Shown one piece after another: positions 50,571 through 59,641 of a DNA stretch of 64,000 nucleotides. This DNA is from Arcicella sp034931005 (GTDB taxonomy: Bacteria > Bacteroidota > Bacteroidia > Cytophagales > Spirosomataceae), in the NCBI RefSeq assembly GCF_034931005.1, contig NZ_JAYGIN010000004.1:124001-188000 (forward strand). Reading direction: 5' to 3'. Below the pieces are notes generated by a model. The model was not told the origin of the DNA. It did no database searches and saw nothing but the letters and a program-made list of their open reading frames with translations. Every line of letters starts with the position of its first letter. Position 1 is the first letter of the stretch. The translations under genes and the position numbers were made by a program.

Positions 50571-50711
50571 ATGGAAACGTCAATAAATACAAGAAAAAGC
50601 ATAAAGAAGACAGGAAGGTTTAAAACACTCGAAGAAGCTGTCAAATTTAAAAATGATGAGTTAATGAAAGCATTTAAAGGCGTTGATTTAACGAAGTTTT
50701 CCCAAAGATAA
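50571..50711 (+). CDS. 46-residue partner of the DUF6934-like protein
   Basis: ATG at 50571, TAA at 50709-50711. It reads METSINTRKSIKKTGRFKTL then EEAVKFKNDELMKAFKGVDL and TKFSQR. Mostly helical and basic. Start only five bases after the previous stop and a strong terminator eight bases downstream make it a genuine second gene of a two-gene unit. Confidence 0.7.
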   Translation: METSINTRKSIKKTGRFKTLEEAVKFKNDELMKAFKGVDLTKFSQR

Positions 50712-50718
50712 TATTAAC

Positions 50719-50752
50719 AAAACCCTCATAGTCAAAAATCTATGAGGGTTTT
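50719..50752. terminator. Terminator after the DUF6934 pair
   Basis: AAAACCCTCATAG (50719-50731) and its complement (50740-50752), 13-bp stem followed by a T-rich run. Confidence 0.9.
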
Positions 50753-50766
50753 ATATTTTTCATTTT

Positions 50767-51396
50767 ATGAATAAAATTTCAATTTTAGCATTCTGTTTAT
50801 TTCTAATCTCTTGCAATTCACAGCCCCAAAAACTTCCAATACTTGGTAATCGTGAGGCGGTTACAAAAACAGTTAATGGCAAAGAAGTAACCGATACGCT
50901 TTATCATCAAATTCCTGATTTTGAGTTTATTAATCAAGATTCTGTAAAAGTTACTCAAAAAGATTTTGAGGGTAAAGTCTATATTTCAGACTTCTTTTTT
51001 ACGACTTGTCCAACGATTTGTCCGAAGATGAAAACCCAAATGCTACGGATTTATGAGAAGTATAAAGACAATCCGAAGGTTGGGATTCTTTCGCATTCAA
51101 TCGACCCACGCCACGACACGCCCGCAGTTTTACGTGAGTTTATGGACAATTTGGGAATCAAGTCTAAAATGTGGCAAATGGTAACGGGTGATAAAGCTAA
51201 AATTTATGAAATTGGGCAGAAAAGTTACATGGTTTCTGCTACCGACGACCCAACTCAACCAGGAGGAATTGTTCATAGTGGAGCATTTATTTTAGTAGAT
51301 AAAAATCGTCATATCAGAGGAATTTACGATGGAACTGAACCCACCAAAGTAGATAGATTGATGATTGATATGGAAATACTTTTGAATGAGAAGTGA
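50767..51396 (+). CDS. SCO1/SenC family copper chaperone lipoprotein
   Basis: 209 residues. Lipoprotein signal MNKISILAFCLFLISC. Thioredoxin-like fold with the copper-binding CPTIC motif (Cys81, Cys85) and the distal His170 (GGIVHSGAFILVD). It delivers copper to the CuA site of cytochrome oxidase. It is followed immediately by a c-type cytochrome, which fits respiratory-chain assembly. Confidence 0.93.
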   Translation: MNKISILAFCLFLISCNSQPQKLPILGNREAVTKTVNGKEVTDTLYHQIPDFEFINQDSVKVTQKDFEGKVYISDFFFTTCPTICPKMKTQMLRIYEKYKDNPKVGILSHSIDPRHDTPAVLREFMDNLGIKSKMWQMVTGDKAKIYEIGQKSYMVSATDDPTQPGGIVHSGAFILVDKNRHIRGIYDGTEPTKVDRLMIDMEILLNEK

Positions 51397-51418
51397 AAAT
51401 TATAATAAAGTTAATAAA

Positions 51419-51838
51419 ATGAAAATATTAAACTACTGCTTACTGCTTACTGTTTATTGCCTACTGCTTACCGCTTGCAGTGAAAAAGATATTAAACTAA
51501 AACAATATTATATCGACGGACAGGCACTTTATAAATTACATTGTGCCAATTGTCATCAAGATAACGGACAAGGTTTGGCAGGGCTTTATCCGCCAATTGC
51601 TGGTTCGGATTTCCTTGAAAAAAATAAAGAATTGATACTTTGTTCGATGAGAAATGGCTTGAAAGATACCATCGTGGTGAACGGCAAATCGTTTCATCAA
51701 GCTATGCCTGCTAATACGCAATTACAGGCTTTGGACGTTGCCGAAATCGCTACTTATATCTACAATGAATGGGGGAATGAGAAGACAATTACAGAGGTGA
51801 AATACGTACAGAAGGTGTTGGAAAACTGTAAAAAATAG
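51419..51838 (+). CDS. Small lipoprotein cytochrome c
   Basis: 139 residues from the ATG at 51419, chosen for a lipoprotein signal peptide with lipobox LTAC (Cys20). An ATG at 51386 overlaps the previous gene. Heme attachment is CANCH (Cys42, Cys45, His46); the distal Met is probably in HQAMPAN. Single-heme class I cytochrome in the periplasm, paired with SCO1. The signal peptide is encoded by near-identical words TACTGCTTACTGCTTACTG. Confidence 0.9.
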   Translation: MKILNYCLLLTVYCLLLTACSEKDIKLKQYYIDGQALYKLHCANCHQDNGQGLAGLYPPIAGSDFLEKNKELILCSMRNGLKDTIVVNGKSFHQAMPANTQLQALDVAEIATYIYNEWGNEKTITEVKYVQKVLENCKK

Positions 51839-51840
51839 CA

Positions 51841-51911
51841 TTTAGATGCGACCGTCGCTCGGTTCGATGTTCGGAAAATGAATATCGAACCGAGCGACGG
51901 TCGCATCTAAA
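51841..51911. repeat. 28-bp inverted repeat, TAGATGCGACCG family
   Basis: Arms 51841-51868 and 51884-51911 are perfect complements (left begins TTTAGATGCGACCGTCGCTC), spacer 15. Located exactly between convergent cytochrome c and lptC stops, so it can act as a shared terminator. Confidence 0.85.
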
Positions 51912-51912
51912 A

Positions 51913-52467
51913 CTATTGTGGTAAACTCTTTACGCTAACTACGCCTGTTACTTTGCGAATGGTGTATTCAGTAAAATCTTGGTTTGAATCCATGCCCATT
52001 CCATGAATAACTTGGTCGGGTGTTTTGATGTCAACGGGTTTGTTAGAATATATTTTCTTCGTGTCGGGACTCCAAAATAATTCGTCCGTTGCCAATGTTT
52101 CGTTCTTTACCTGATTATTAATTTCTACCCTTCCCATTACTCGGTAAAGATTATTTGCCTTCAAATAAATCGCAGAATCTCCTCTTAATTTCGTGGTATT
52201 ATTCCCTAATTTATCAAAAAAGAAAACCCTAACTTCTTTTGGATATTTTTTGTCCTCATTGACCATCGTTAATTGAGCTTCGGTGGACATTCTTACGACT
52301 AATCTTGCTGAGTCTGTATAACTCATATTTATGCCGTAAACTTCAGAAATTGGACCTTTGTACTCTACTCGCTTAAATTCTTTTTTATCGTCTTCACAAG
52401 CAATAAGCACGATTATAGAGAATAGTGAACAGAGAATAGATTTACTTGAATTGGAAAAAGATAACAT
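51913..52467 (-). CDS. lptC: LPS export protein LptC
   Basis: 184 residues from the ATG at 52467, chosen for the lipobox-type signal SILCSLFSIIVLIAC. The frame extends to 52542 without such character. One LptC/OstA-like beta-jellyroll follows, with SYTDSARLVVRMSTEAQLTM and LATDELFWSPDTKKIYSNKP. It couples LptBFG to LptA for lipopolysaccharide export. It lies after coaX and an outer-membrane barrel on the same strand, a familiar Bacteroidota order. Confidence 0.85.
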   Translation of the reverse strand: MLSFSNSSKSILCSLFSIIVLIACEDDKKEFKRVEYKGPISEVYGINMSYTDSARLVVRMSTEAQLTMVNEDKKYPKEVRVFFFDKLGNNTTKLRGDSAIYLKANNLYRVMGRVEINNQVKNETLATDELFWSPDTKKIYSNKPVDIKTPDQVIHGMGMDSNQDFTEYTIRKVTGVVSVKSLPQ

Positions 52468-52641
52468 TTGCTTATAAAGAAAACGTACCACAGATATTAA
52501 CACCTGTGGTACTGCTTTAATCAATATTTTTATTTGATACATAATGAAAATAGTTCAATAAATCATTTGTATAAACTTTGTATTTAAGTGTTAAATCTTA
52601 CATTCTTAATGCCTAAATCCCAACCCCTAACACCTAAAAAA

Positions 52642-54003
52642 TTAATCAACTTTCGGTTTACGGAACCAATAGAAGTCTCCTAATGAGAATCCAACTACAA
52701 TTTTATTATAAACTTCTTCAATGCCATTGGTGGCTAAAACACCTCTTTTACCACGTACATACGCAATGTTTACATAAGAAATTGTTCTTAAAGGAAGTGA
52801 TACGCCTGCTGAGAAACTCATATCGTTAGCAACATCTTTTCCGTTGAAAGCATAAGGAGAAGTGGTATAATTTGCTCCTACACGATACATTACATGGTTG
52901 AAATATCCATTGAGAGCATCGAATTTTGGAATATATTCAGCTCCGAAAGCAATCGTATGTGCATCTCGTAGGTTTTCAGAAGAACCAGTAAGGTTTTGAA
53001 AACCAGACCATTTAGTCATTGAGTAGTCAAGCGAAACTAACAATTTTGCAGGTTTTTCGATACTAACGCCAAAACGATAAGTAGCTGGAAGTGAAACTTT
53101 TCCGTCTGTTTGTTTTAAAGTATCGGCATTAATTAAAGATAAACCTGATGCGTTGCTAATCGTAAATCTCTTTAAAGACTTAGCACCAATATTTTGCCCA
53201 AATTCTGCTGTTGCTCCAACATTTAAGAAATACTCCTTGCTTAATTTTGGTCTCCAAGCCCAACCTAATTTAAAATGTGTACCAGAGTAATTGGTACGGT
53301 CAGCTAAATTTATCTGATAATTTTGAGAGTCACTTAGATTTTGAGTAATTACATCACGATTTATCACACCAAATAAATAAGCAAATTCTAAGCCTACGTA
53401 CATATCTTTGGTAACTCTTACGCCATTGGCTATCACTGCTTTATTAAGTCCACCGCTTCCGTTGTAAGTATAAGTTACACTGTCAGTACCCAAAATATCA
53501 AGTTTTTGCGACGAGAAGGTTTTATATTCGACCGTACTATAAGGAGCTAACCCTAAGGCTAAAGTCCATCTTGGAGAAGCAGGTAATGCTATCATAATTG
53601 GACCAACAGTTCCGTTATAAGTATTAGAACGTTGTTTGGCGTTTTGCATAGATTTTGCTTCTGTATTGACACCCATTTCAAAAACCGTGTAGCGGTTACG
53701 TGCCAAAAGTGCAGGATTCAGCGTATTAATATAGATACCATTTGAATTGGCAACTCCTAAACCTCCCATCATCGAGTTTATCGCTGTTCCGCCATTGTAA
53801 ACTTCACCAACACCCCAGTATGAAAAAGGTGAGTTTGTTTCCTGAGCGTGCGTTTTTGCAATAGGTAGTAGGGAGTAAGTAGCAAGCAATATGCAAAATA
53901 CTACTTTTGACAAAAATGAATGAGAGACGTTTTGTTGAGATTTTAAAAATAAACCTCTAAAATTTATCGTCTGTAAACTATGACCTTTTTTGTTATTTGA
54001 CAT
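52642..54003 (-). CDS. Outer-membrane beta-barrel protein (OmpP1/FadL-like)
   Basis: 453 residues. Signal peptide near 30-55 (AKTHAQ) after a long charged leader; the true start may be internal. The mature protein begins TNSPFSYWGVGEVYNGGTAI with NTLNPALLA, the typical N-plug-like region of FadL-related Bacteroidota barrels, followed by many amphipathic strands and a terminal aromatic end. It overlaps coaX by 11 bases. It is an outer-membrane pore of unknown cargo and may relate to LPS or lipid traffic through its neighbour LptC. Confidence 0.8.
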   Translation of the reverse strand: MSNNKKGHSLQTINFRGLFLKSQQNVSHSFLSKVVFCILLATYSLLPIAKTHAQETNSPFSYWGVGEVYNGGTAINSMMGGLGVANSNGIYINTLNPALLARNRYTVFEMGVNTEAKSMQNAKQRSNTYNGTVGPIMIALPASPRWTLALGLAPYSTVEYKTFSSQKLDILGTDSVTYTYNGSGGLNKAVIANGVRVTKDMYVGLEFAYLFGVINRDVITQNLSDSQNYQINLADRTNYSGTHFKLGWAWRPKLSKEYFLNVGATAEFGQNIGAKSLKRFTISNASGLSLINADTLKQTDGKVSLPATYRFGVSIEKPAKLLVSLDYSMTKWSGFQNLTGSSENLRDAHTIAFGAEYIPKFDALNGYFNHVMYRVGANYTTSPYAFNGKDVANDMSFSAGVSLPLRTISYVNIAYVRGKRGVLATNGIEEVYNKIVVGFSLGDFYWFRKPKVD

Positions 54004-54724
54004 TATATTCTAAAATTCGATTAAGTCCAATCAGCACTAATTCTGGGATTACAAAGTTCGGGTATTTTATGCGGTTTGCAAAGTTTGAAGCATCCCCACC
54101 ACAGAAAATGACGTTAATATTTGTTAAAACCTTGTTATACTCTTCAATAAGCCCGTTTATTTCTGCTAATAATCCGTTCATTACGCCACTTTGCATGGCG
54201 TGTTTGGTGCTTTTACCGATGAGTGTTGGTATTCCATCGGGGATTCCATCGGGTTCTAATAACGGTAAACGTTGGGTAAAAGTATTCATGGCTTTGAATC
54301 TCATTCTTACCCCTGGAGAGATAATTCCTCCGTGAAAATTGTCTTCAATATCCACCAAGTCGTAGGTAATGCACGTTCCCATGTCTATCACAACGCAATT
54401 ATTTTGAGGATATAAAACCCTTGCACCAATTGCCGCCGCCACACGGTCAGCACCGAGGGTTTCAGGTGTGTCGTAAAGTTTTGTGAGTGGAACGGGCGTT
54501 GTATTTTTAAGTAAATAAATCTCAGAAGTTATGTCTGAAAATTCTTCTTTTAATTGTTCTTCCGAATAACTTACCGATGAAACCATAATTCGTTGAGGAC
54601 GAATTGTTTGTACGTAATTAACCAATTCATCATAAGATAATTTCCAATTGGTTTCAATTAGTTTGTCTGCTTCAAAAAGCCCCGTTTTGGCGTAAGTATT
54701 TCCTAAATCTATGGTTAGGTTCAT
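53993..54724 (-). CDS. coaX: Type III pantothenate kinase
   Basis: 243 residues. MNLTIDLGNTYAKTGLFEAD gives the phosphate-binding D-G-N motif. Also present are AAIGARVLYPQNNCVVIDMG then TCITYDLVD, GGIISPGVRMRFKAM and FCGGDASNFA. It performs the first step of coenzyme A synthesis. First gene of the coaX-barrel-lptC run. Confidence 0.95.
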   Translation of the reverse strand: MNLTIDLGNTYAKTGLFEADKLIETNWKLSYDELVNYVQTIRPQRIMVSSVSYSEEQLKEEFSDITSEIYLLKNTTPVPLTKLYDTPETLGADRVAAAIGARVLYPQNNCVVIDMGTCITYDLVDIEDNFHGGIISPGVRMRFKAMNTFTQRLPLLEPDGIPDGIPTLIGKSTKHAMQSGVMNGLLAEINGLIEEYNKVLTNINVIFCGGDASNFANRIKYPNFVIPELVLIGLNRILEYNVK

Positions 54725-54735
54725 GATTTATTTTA

Positions 54736-54835
54736 TAGTGGCGAATAGCATTCGTCAGTGTTGTAAAGGTAGTTTCGGTAGCGGCGAATAGTATTCGCCG
54801 ATTGTCAGTAATTGGCGAATACTATTCGCCACTAC
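54736..54835. repeat. GTAGTGGCGAATAG palindrome cluster
   Basis: Arms TAGTGGCGAATAG (54736-54748) and its complement (54822-54834), with an inner GCGGCGAATAGTATTCGCCG hairpin. The right arm is read through by the MFS gene and supplies its stop codon. Confidence 0.85.
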
Positions 54836-56072
54836 TAATTTGTAAATCCTTACTTGGGTCAATTTTCAACCACATTAAAGCACTAATTACCAAACAACCA
54901 GAAATCAAAATTAATGGATAGTTAAAATTATGAGTTTGTTCTACCATAATTCCGAAAATAATAGTGATAAAAAATCCCCCTAATTGTCCCGCAAAATTCA
55001 TTGTTCCTGCCACAGTTCCCGAATATTTTTTGCCAATATCAACGCAAGTAGCAAAGGCAACAGGAAGGGCTAAATCCTTTGTCAGCACGCAAAGAGCCAA
55101 TAAATAGCCGACTAAATCATTATTTTCGGTAAGTCCTGCCGATAGAAATAAAATACTTGAAAGTCCTAAACCGCCCATCGCAACGGCTCTTCTTCCGAAG
55201 GATAAACCATACTTTTTTACCAAGAAATCACTCAAAAACCCACCAATAATACAGCCGATTGCTCCTAAAACGTAAGATAATGAAATGAAGTTTTTAGATT
55301 GGTCTTCGGTCATGCCACGCCCTTCAATAAAATACGTATTTGACCAATTGGTAAAGAAATAAGAAGCGTAAAAGAATAAATGGCACATCAACATCAACGC
55401 CCAAATATTCGGATTTTTGATGATAGTTTGCCAACTAAAATGGTGTTCGGATGCTTTAATTTTTCGTTTCGATTCAATTTCTTCTACTTCTTCCTGACTA
55501 ATATTTTTCATTTCGGAAGGTGTGTCTCTGTACCAACTGTACCAACCAATTGCCCAACAAACGCCCACCAAACCCAAAGCCACAAAAGCCATTTGCCAAC
55601 CCAAACGATGCACCAAAGGAATGACTAAAAAGGGCGTTAAAGCACCGCCAAGTCGTCCTGCTGCCCAAATAACGGCTTGAGCCCGAGCCACTTCTACCGC
55701 AGGAAACCAACGAGCAATTACGATGGAAGCGTTTGGATATGCTCCTGCTTCGCCTGCACCAAAGAAAAAACGAATGATAACCAGATAAATGTAATTATAG
55801 CCAACTGCCGTTAATGCCGTAAAACCAGACCACCATAAAACCACACGAGTTAATACTTTTCTTGAACCAATACGGTCGCCCATTGCCCCCGTAGGAATCT
55901 CGAAAAGGGCATAAGCCAATGAAAATGCCCCCAAAATATACCCAAATTGTTGATTATTGATGGATAAATCTTCTTTGATATATTTACTGACCACATTCAT
56001 ACAAACACGGTCGAGATAGGTTATTATGGACAATAAAAATAGAGCGGATAAAACCTTATGCCGAGTTTTCAT
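54822..56072 (-). CDS. MFS transporter, ACS/ExuT-like
   Basis: 416 residues with twelve membrane segments. SIITYLDRVCMNVVSKYIKE, GAMGDRIGSRKVLTRVV and FFFGAGEAGAYPNASIVIAR are characteristic of the anion:cation symporter (ACS) branch that includes hexuronate and glucarate permeases. Uptake of uronates would match GH88/KduI 12 kb away; this is inference. The last residues SSGE and the TAG stop derive from the repeat, so the C-terminus was changed by it. Confidence 0.88.
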   Translation of the reverse strand: MKTRHKVLSALFLLSIITYLDRVCMNVVSKYIKEDLSINNQQFGYILGAFSLAYALFEIPTGAMGDRIGSRKVLTRVVLWWSGFTALTAVGYNYIYLVIIRFFFGAGEAGAYPNASIVIARWFPAVEVARAQAVIWAAGRLGGALTPFLVIPLVHRLGWQMAFVALGLVGVCWAIGWYSWYRDTPSEMKNISQEEVEEIESKRKIKASEHHFSWQTIIKNPNIWALMLMCHLFFYASYFFTNWSNTYFIEGRGMTEDQSKNFISLSYVLGAIGCIIGGFLSDFLVKKYGLSFGRRAVAMGGLGLSSILFLSAGLTENNDLVGYLLALCVLTKDLALPVAFATCVDIGKKYSGTVAGTMNFAGQLGGFFITIIFGIMVEQTHNFNYPLILISGCLVISALMWLKIDPSKDLQISSGE

Positions 56073-56196
56073 AGTGTGTTGGTTAGGAATGAGAAATAAG
56101 TCGTCTATTGTAAAATTACCGTTTCTTTCATTAAATTAAGCAACAATCAGCATAACTTTACCGCTGTAAATTACTCATTCATCAAATTTTTATCTA

Positions 56197-57291
56197 ATGC
56201 AATATTTATCTGCCGAAATCCTCGAAAATAAAGTAACTGATATTCTTATATTGGTTGGAATTTTGGGTTTTGGACTTTTGTTTAGACGCTTTTTAGCTGA
56301 TAATTTCAGTAAAATTCTATATCGTTTCATTAAGCACGATAAAATCCCGATTCAGACTTGTGTGGCGATGCTTCGGCAACCTGTTCGCCTATTCATTTCC
56401 TTAATTTTGCTTTACATTGCTTTTTCGTTTGTACATTTTCCAACGTCATGGCGGATTCCGTCGCAAGAGGAATTTGGTATCAGAATGATTTTACTGAAAA
56501 GCTTTCAAGCAGGTTTTATCTTTTCAATTTATTGGATTTTAGTACGAATAGCTAAATTCATTGCCCTTATTTTTCAAGAACGTGCCACCTTGACGGAATC
56601 AAAATTGGACGACCAATTTATTCCCTTTTTTAGAGATTTAGTCGTAGTTGGCGTGTCCATTTTGACGTTTTTTGTCATGTTGGGAGTTGTTTTCAAAGTA
56701 GATGTTGTGGCTTTGGTAACAGGTTTGGGAATCGGAGGGCTTGCTATTGCGTTGGCGGCTCGTGAAACTTTAGAAAACTTGTTTGCCTCTTTTACGCTTT
56801 TTCTTGATTTGCCTTTTGTGGTGGGAGATAATATTCAGTCGGATAAAGTATCAGGCGATGTTGAAAAAATCGGTTTTCGTAGCACTCGTTTACGTACAGG
56901 AGACGGCAGTTTAATTGCTATCCCTAATCGACTTTTAACGGCTCAAGCTCTTGAAAATCAAACACAAAGACCATTTAGGCGTGCAAGGTATTTATTGAAA
57001 TTAGAAATAAGTACCCCAATTGAAAAAATGAAAAAGGTGGTTTCCGAGATAAATGATTACGTTTTAAACCATGAAATGATTTATCGCACTGACCCAAGTA
57101 TTACTCGTTTTGAAGGTTTTGGGGATAACTCATTGGAAATTTTAGTTTCGTATCACATCGCCACATTTGATGCCTCTGTTATGCGACGAATTAAAGAAGA
57201 AATTAACTACCAAATCATGGTAATAATTCAACAAAATGAGGTGAAATTTGCTTATCCAACCTTGAAAATTTCTCAAGATTTAGAACCATAA
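56197..57291 (+). CDS. MscS-family mechanosensitive channel
   Basis: 364 residues: four or five membrane helices, then the pore helix GLGIGGLAIALAARETLENL, and the beta domain with FVVGDNIQSDKVSGDVEKIG then FRSTRLRTGDGSLIAIPNR, all diagnostic of MscS. It opens under osmotic downshift. Five bases separate it from the SMP-30 gene. Confidence 0.94.
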   Translation: MQYLSAEILENKVTDILILVGILGFGLLFRRFLADNFSKILYRFIKHDKIPIQTCVAMLRQPVRLFISLILLYIAFSFVHFPTSWRIPSQEEFGIRMILLKSFQAGFIFSIYWILVRIAKFIALIFQERATLTESKLDDQFIPFFRDLVVVGVSILTFFVMLGVVFKVDVVALVTGLGIGGLAIALAARETLENLFASFTLFLDLPFVVGDNIQSDKVSGDVEKIGFRSTRLRTGDGSLIAIPNRLLTAQALENQTQRPFRRARYLLKLEISTPIEKMKKVVSEINDYVLNHEMIYRTDPSITRFEGFGDNSLEILVSYHIATFDASVMRRIKEEINYQIMVIIQQNEVKFAYPTLKISQDLEP

Positions 57292-57295
57292 ACTA

Positions 57296-58309
57296 ATGAA
57301 AACAATCCTGTCAATCATTTTAATAACATCTTGTATGTCAGCTATTTCAGCCCAAACCAATTATCCGACTTTAGGAAAAGTTGTTAAACTTGACCCCGCT
57401 CTTGACGCACTCATTGCTCCTGATGCTAAAATTGAAGTTTTATCGTCAGGATATAAATGGTCGGAAGGTCCAGTTTGGGTAAAAAATGGCAAATATTTAC
57501 TCTTTTCGGATGTTCCTGCCAATACCATTTATCGCTGGCAAGAAGGAAATAGAGCCGCAACGTCTTTTTTGAAACCTTCGGGCTATACGGGTTTGGGAGA
57601 ATACAGCGATGAACCAGGAAGTAACGGTTTAATTATCAATCAAAAAGGTGAATTAGTAGCTTGTGAACACGGCGACCGCAGGATTTCGGCATTGCCTTTA
57701 ACAGTAGGAGGGAAGCGAACTTTGGCGGATAATTTTCAGGGAAAAAGATTTAATAGTCCAAATGACGTAGTTCAACATTCAAGCGGAGCCTATTATTTTA
57801 CCGATCCGCCGTATGGTTTAATGAAAAAGGAAAATGACCCAACTCGTGAAACGGATTTATTTGGTGTTTATCGCATCGGAACAGACGGAAAAGTGAGTTT
57901 AGTGGTGAGTGATTTACAACGTCCAAATGGTTTGGCTTTTTCACCTGATGAAAAGATTTTGTACGTCGCACAATCTGACCCAAGTCGTGCGGTAATTATG
58001 GCATATCCAGTTAATGCCGACGGAAGCGTTGGGCTTGGAAAGGTATTTTATGACGCAACGCCAGCCGTAAAAGAAGGAAAATTAAAAGGTTTGCCTGATG
58101 GTTTGAAAATAGATAAAAAAGGAAATATCTTCTCGACAGGGCCAGGAGGCGTGTTAGTAATCACATCCGCAGGTAAATTATTAGGCAGAATTGACACCAA
58201 CGAACCAACCGCCAATTGTGCTTGGGGTGATGATGGCTCAACCTTATACCTTACCTCAAATATGCACATTTGCAGAATCAAAACTCTAACAACAGGCGTA
58301 GGCTTTTAA
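57296..58309 (+). CDS. SMP-30/gluconolactonase family protein
   Basis: 337 residues. Signal peptide 1-19 (ISAQ). Six-bladed propeller with YKWSEGPVWVKNGKYLLFSD at the start, FNSPNDVVQHSSGAYYFTDP and LQRPNGLAFSPDEKILYVAQ carrying the divalent-metal ligands (Glu, Asn, Asn, Asp). It hydrolyses sugar lactones in the periplasm. It appears to be in a unit with MscS. Confidence 0.92.
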   Translation: MKTILSIILITSCMSAISAQTNYPTLGKVVKLDPALDALIAPDAKIEVLSSGYKWSEGPVWVKNGKYLLFSDVPANTIYRWQEGNRAATSFLKPSGYTGLGEYSDEPGSNGLIINQKGELVACEHGDRRISALPLTVGGKRTLADNFQGKRFNSPNDVVQHSSGAYYFTDPPYGLMKKENDPTRETDLFGVYRIGTDGKVSLVVSDLQRPNGLAFSPDEKILYVAQSDPSRAVIMAYPVNADGSVGLGKVFYDATPAVKEGKLKGLPDGLKIDKKGNIFSTGPGGVLVITSAGKLLGRIDTNEPTANCAWGDDGSTLYLTSNMHICRIKTLTTGVGF

Positions 58310-58394
58310 ACTATTCCAATGCTTCCTTATCGGATAAAAAAATTGTGTGTATCATATAAAGTTACGTTGCAATATTAAAGATTTACATTTTTCG

Positions 58395-58423
58395 AAGGCT
58401 GAACACTCCAAATGTTCAGCCTT
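58395..58423. terminator. Terminator AAGGCTGAACA hairpin
   Basis: 11-bp perfect stem (58395-58405 with 58413-58423) followed by TTTTT after the SMP-30 gene. Confidence 0.88.
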
Positions 58424-58505
58424 TTTCAAGCCCAAATTTGCCAAACCCAAAAAGCATGGTTAATTTTAAAGGTTAAAATGATTTTTCTGAAAAACGAATA
58501 TAGCA

Positions 58506-59525
58506 ATGATAAGAAATAACTGGACAAGAGAAGAAGTAGAAGCAATTTATAATTTGCCATTTATGGAATTGGTCTATCAGGCCGCAACGGTTCACCGTCA
58601 GTATAATGACCCGCAAGAAGTACAAATCAGTACCTTATTGTCAATCAAAACTGGTGGTTGTCCAGAAGATTGCTCGTACTGCTCACAAGCAGCCCGTTAT
58701 CACACCGACGTGAAAGTGCAGAAATTGATGGAAACTCCTGAAGTTTTAGCTGCCGCTCAACGTGCTAAAGATGCAGGTTCATCACGTTTTTGTATGGGTG
58801 CCGCTTGGCGTGAAGTTCGTGATAACAAAGATTTTGACAAAGTTTTAGACATGGTGAAAGGCGTAAATGAAATGGGTCTTGAAGTTTGTTGTACGCTCGG
58901 AATGTTGTCAGAATCTCAAGCTGAAAAATTGAAAAATGCAGGTTTATACGCCTACAATCACAACATTGATACCAGCGAAGAAAACTACGAAGATGTAATT
59001 TCAACTCGTACTTTTTCTGACCGTTTGAATACCATTGATAACGTTCGTAAGGCAAAATTGTCAGTTTGTTCGGGAGGAATTATCGGTTTGGGAGAAGGTG
59101 ATGCAGACCGTATGGGAATGTTGAAAACGCTTGCTAATATGCCACAACATCCTGATTCTGTGCCAATTAATAATCTTGTTCCTATTAAAGGTACTCCACT
59201 TGGAGAACAAGAACCTGCTTCTATCTGGGATATGGTAAGAACAATTGCAACGGCAAGAATCTTGATGCCAAAATCAATGGTGAGACTTTCGGCAGGACGT
59301 TTGGATATGTCTTACGAAGGACAAACGCTTTGTTTTATGGCAGGTGCAAATTCTATTTTCTCAGGAGATGTTCTTTTGACAACGCCAAACCCAGCGGTTT
59401 CAAACGACAAAGAATTATTCCAAATCCTTAGCATCAAACCACGTGAGGCGTTCAAAGAGAAAAAACAAGTTGCGGAGGTTAATTTTATTCCAAGTGTAGC
59501 GGAAGCAATGGCTGAGATTTTGTAA
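58506..59525 (+). CDS. bioB: Biotin synthase
   Basis: 339 residues. The radical-SAM cluster motif is Cys52-x3-Cys56-x2-Cys59 (GGCPEDCSYCSQ), preceded by ISTLLSIKTG. YNHNIDTSEENYEDVISTRT and MVRLSAGRLDM are further BioB marks. It inserts sulfur into dethiobiotin using AdoMet and Fe-S clusters. No other bio gene is next to it. Confidence 0.97.
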   Translation: MIRNNWTREEVEAIYNLPFMELVYQAATVHRQYNDPQEVQISTLLSIKTGGCPEDCSYCSQAARYHTDVKVQKLMETPEVLAAAQRAKDAGSSRFCMGAAWREVRDNKDFDKVLDMVKGVNEMGLEVCCTLGMLSESQAEKLKNAGLYAYNHNIDTSEENYEDVISTRTFSDRLNTIDNVRKAKLSVCSGGIIGLGEGDADRMGMLKTLANMPQHPDSVPINNLVPIKGTPLGEQEPASIWDMVRTIATARILMPKSMVRLSAGRLDMSYEGQTLCFMAGANSIFSGDVLLTTPNPAVSNDKELFQILSIKPREAFKEKKQVAEVNFIPSVAEAMAEIL

Positions 59526-59528
59526 TTA

Positions 59529-59627
59529 TAGTACGGGAATCTTTCCCGTGAAAAATATACTTAACATACACGGGAAAGATTCTCGTGGTACTAAAACTTA
59601 CACACAGGAAGGATTCCTGTGGTACTA
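59529..59627. repeat. GTACGGGAATC-family palindromes downstream of bioB
   Basis: TAGTACGGGAATC-TTTCCCGTG (59529-59550), CACGGGAAAGATTCTCGTGG (59570-59588) and ACAGGAAGGATTCCTGTGG (59603-59622) form successive hairpins ending GGTACTA. They overlap the region before the peroxiredoxin start. Confidence 0.75.
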
Positions 59628-59641
59628 AAAACTTCAATAAA

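Noticed and set aside
51841..51911. tRNA-like GGTTCGAT string
   Set aside because: The string is part of a perfect 28-bp inverted repeat with no cloverleaf.
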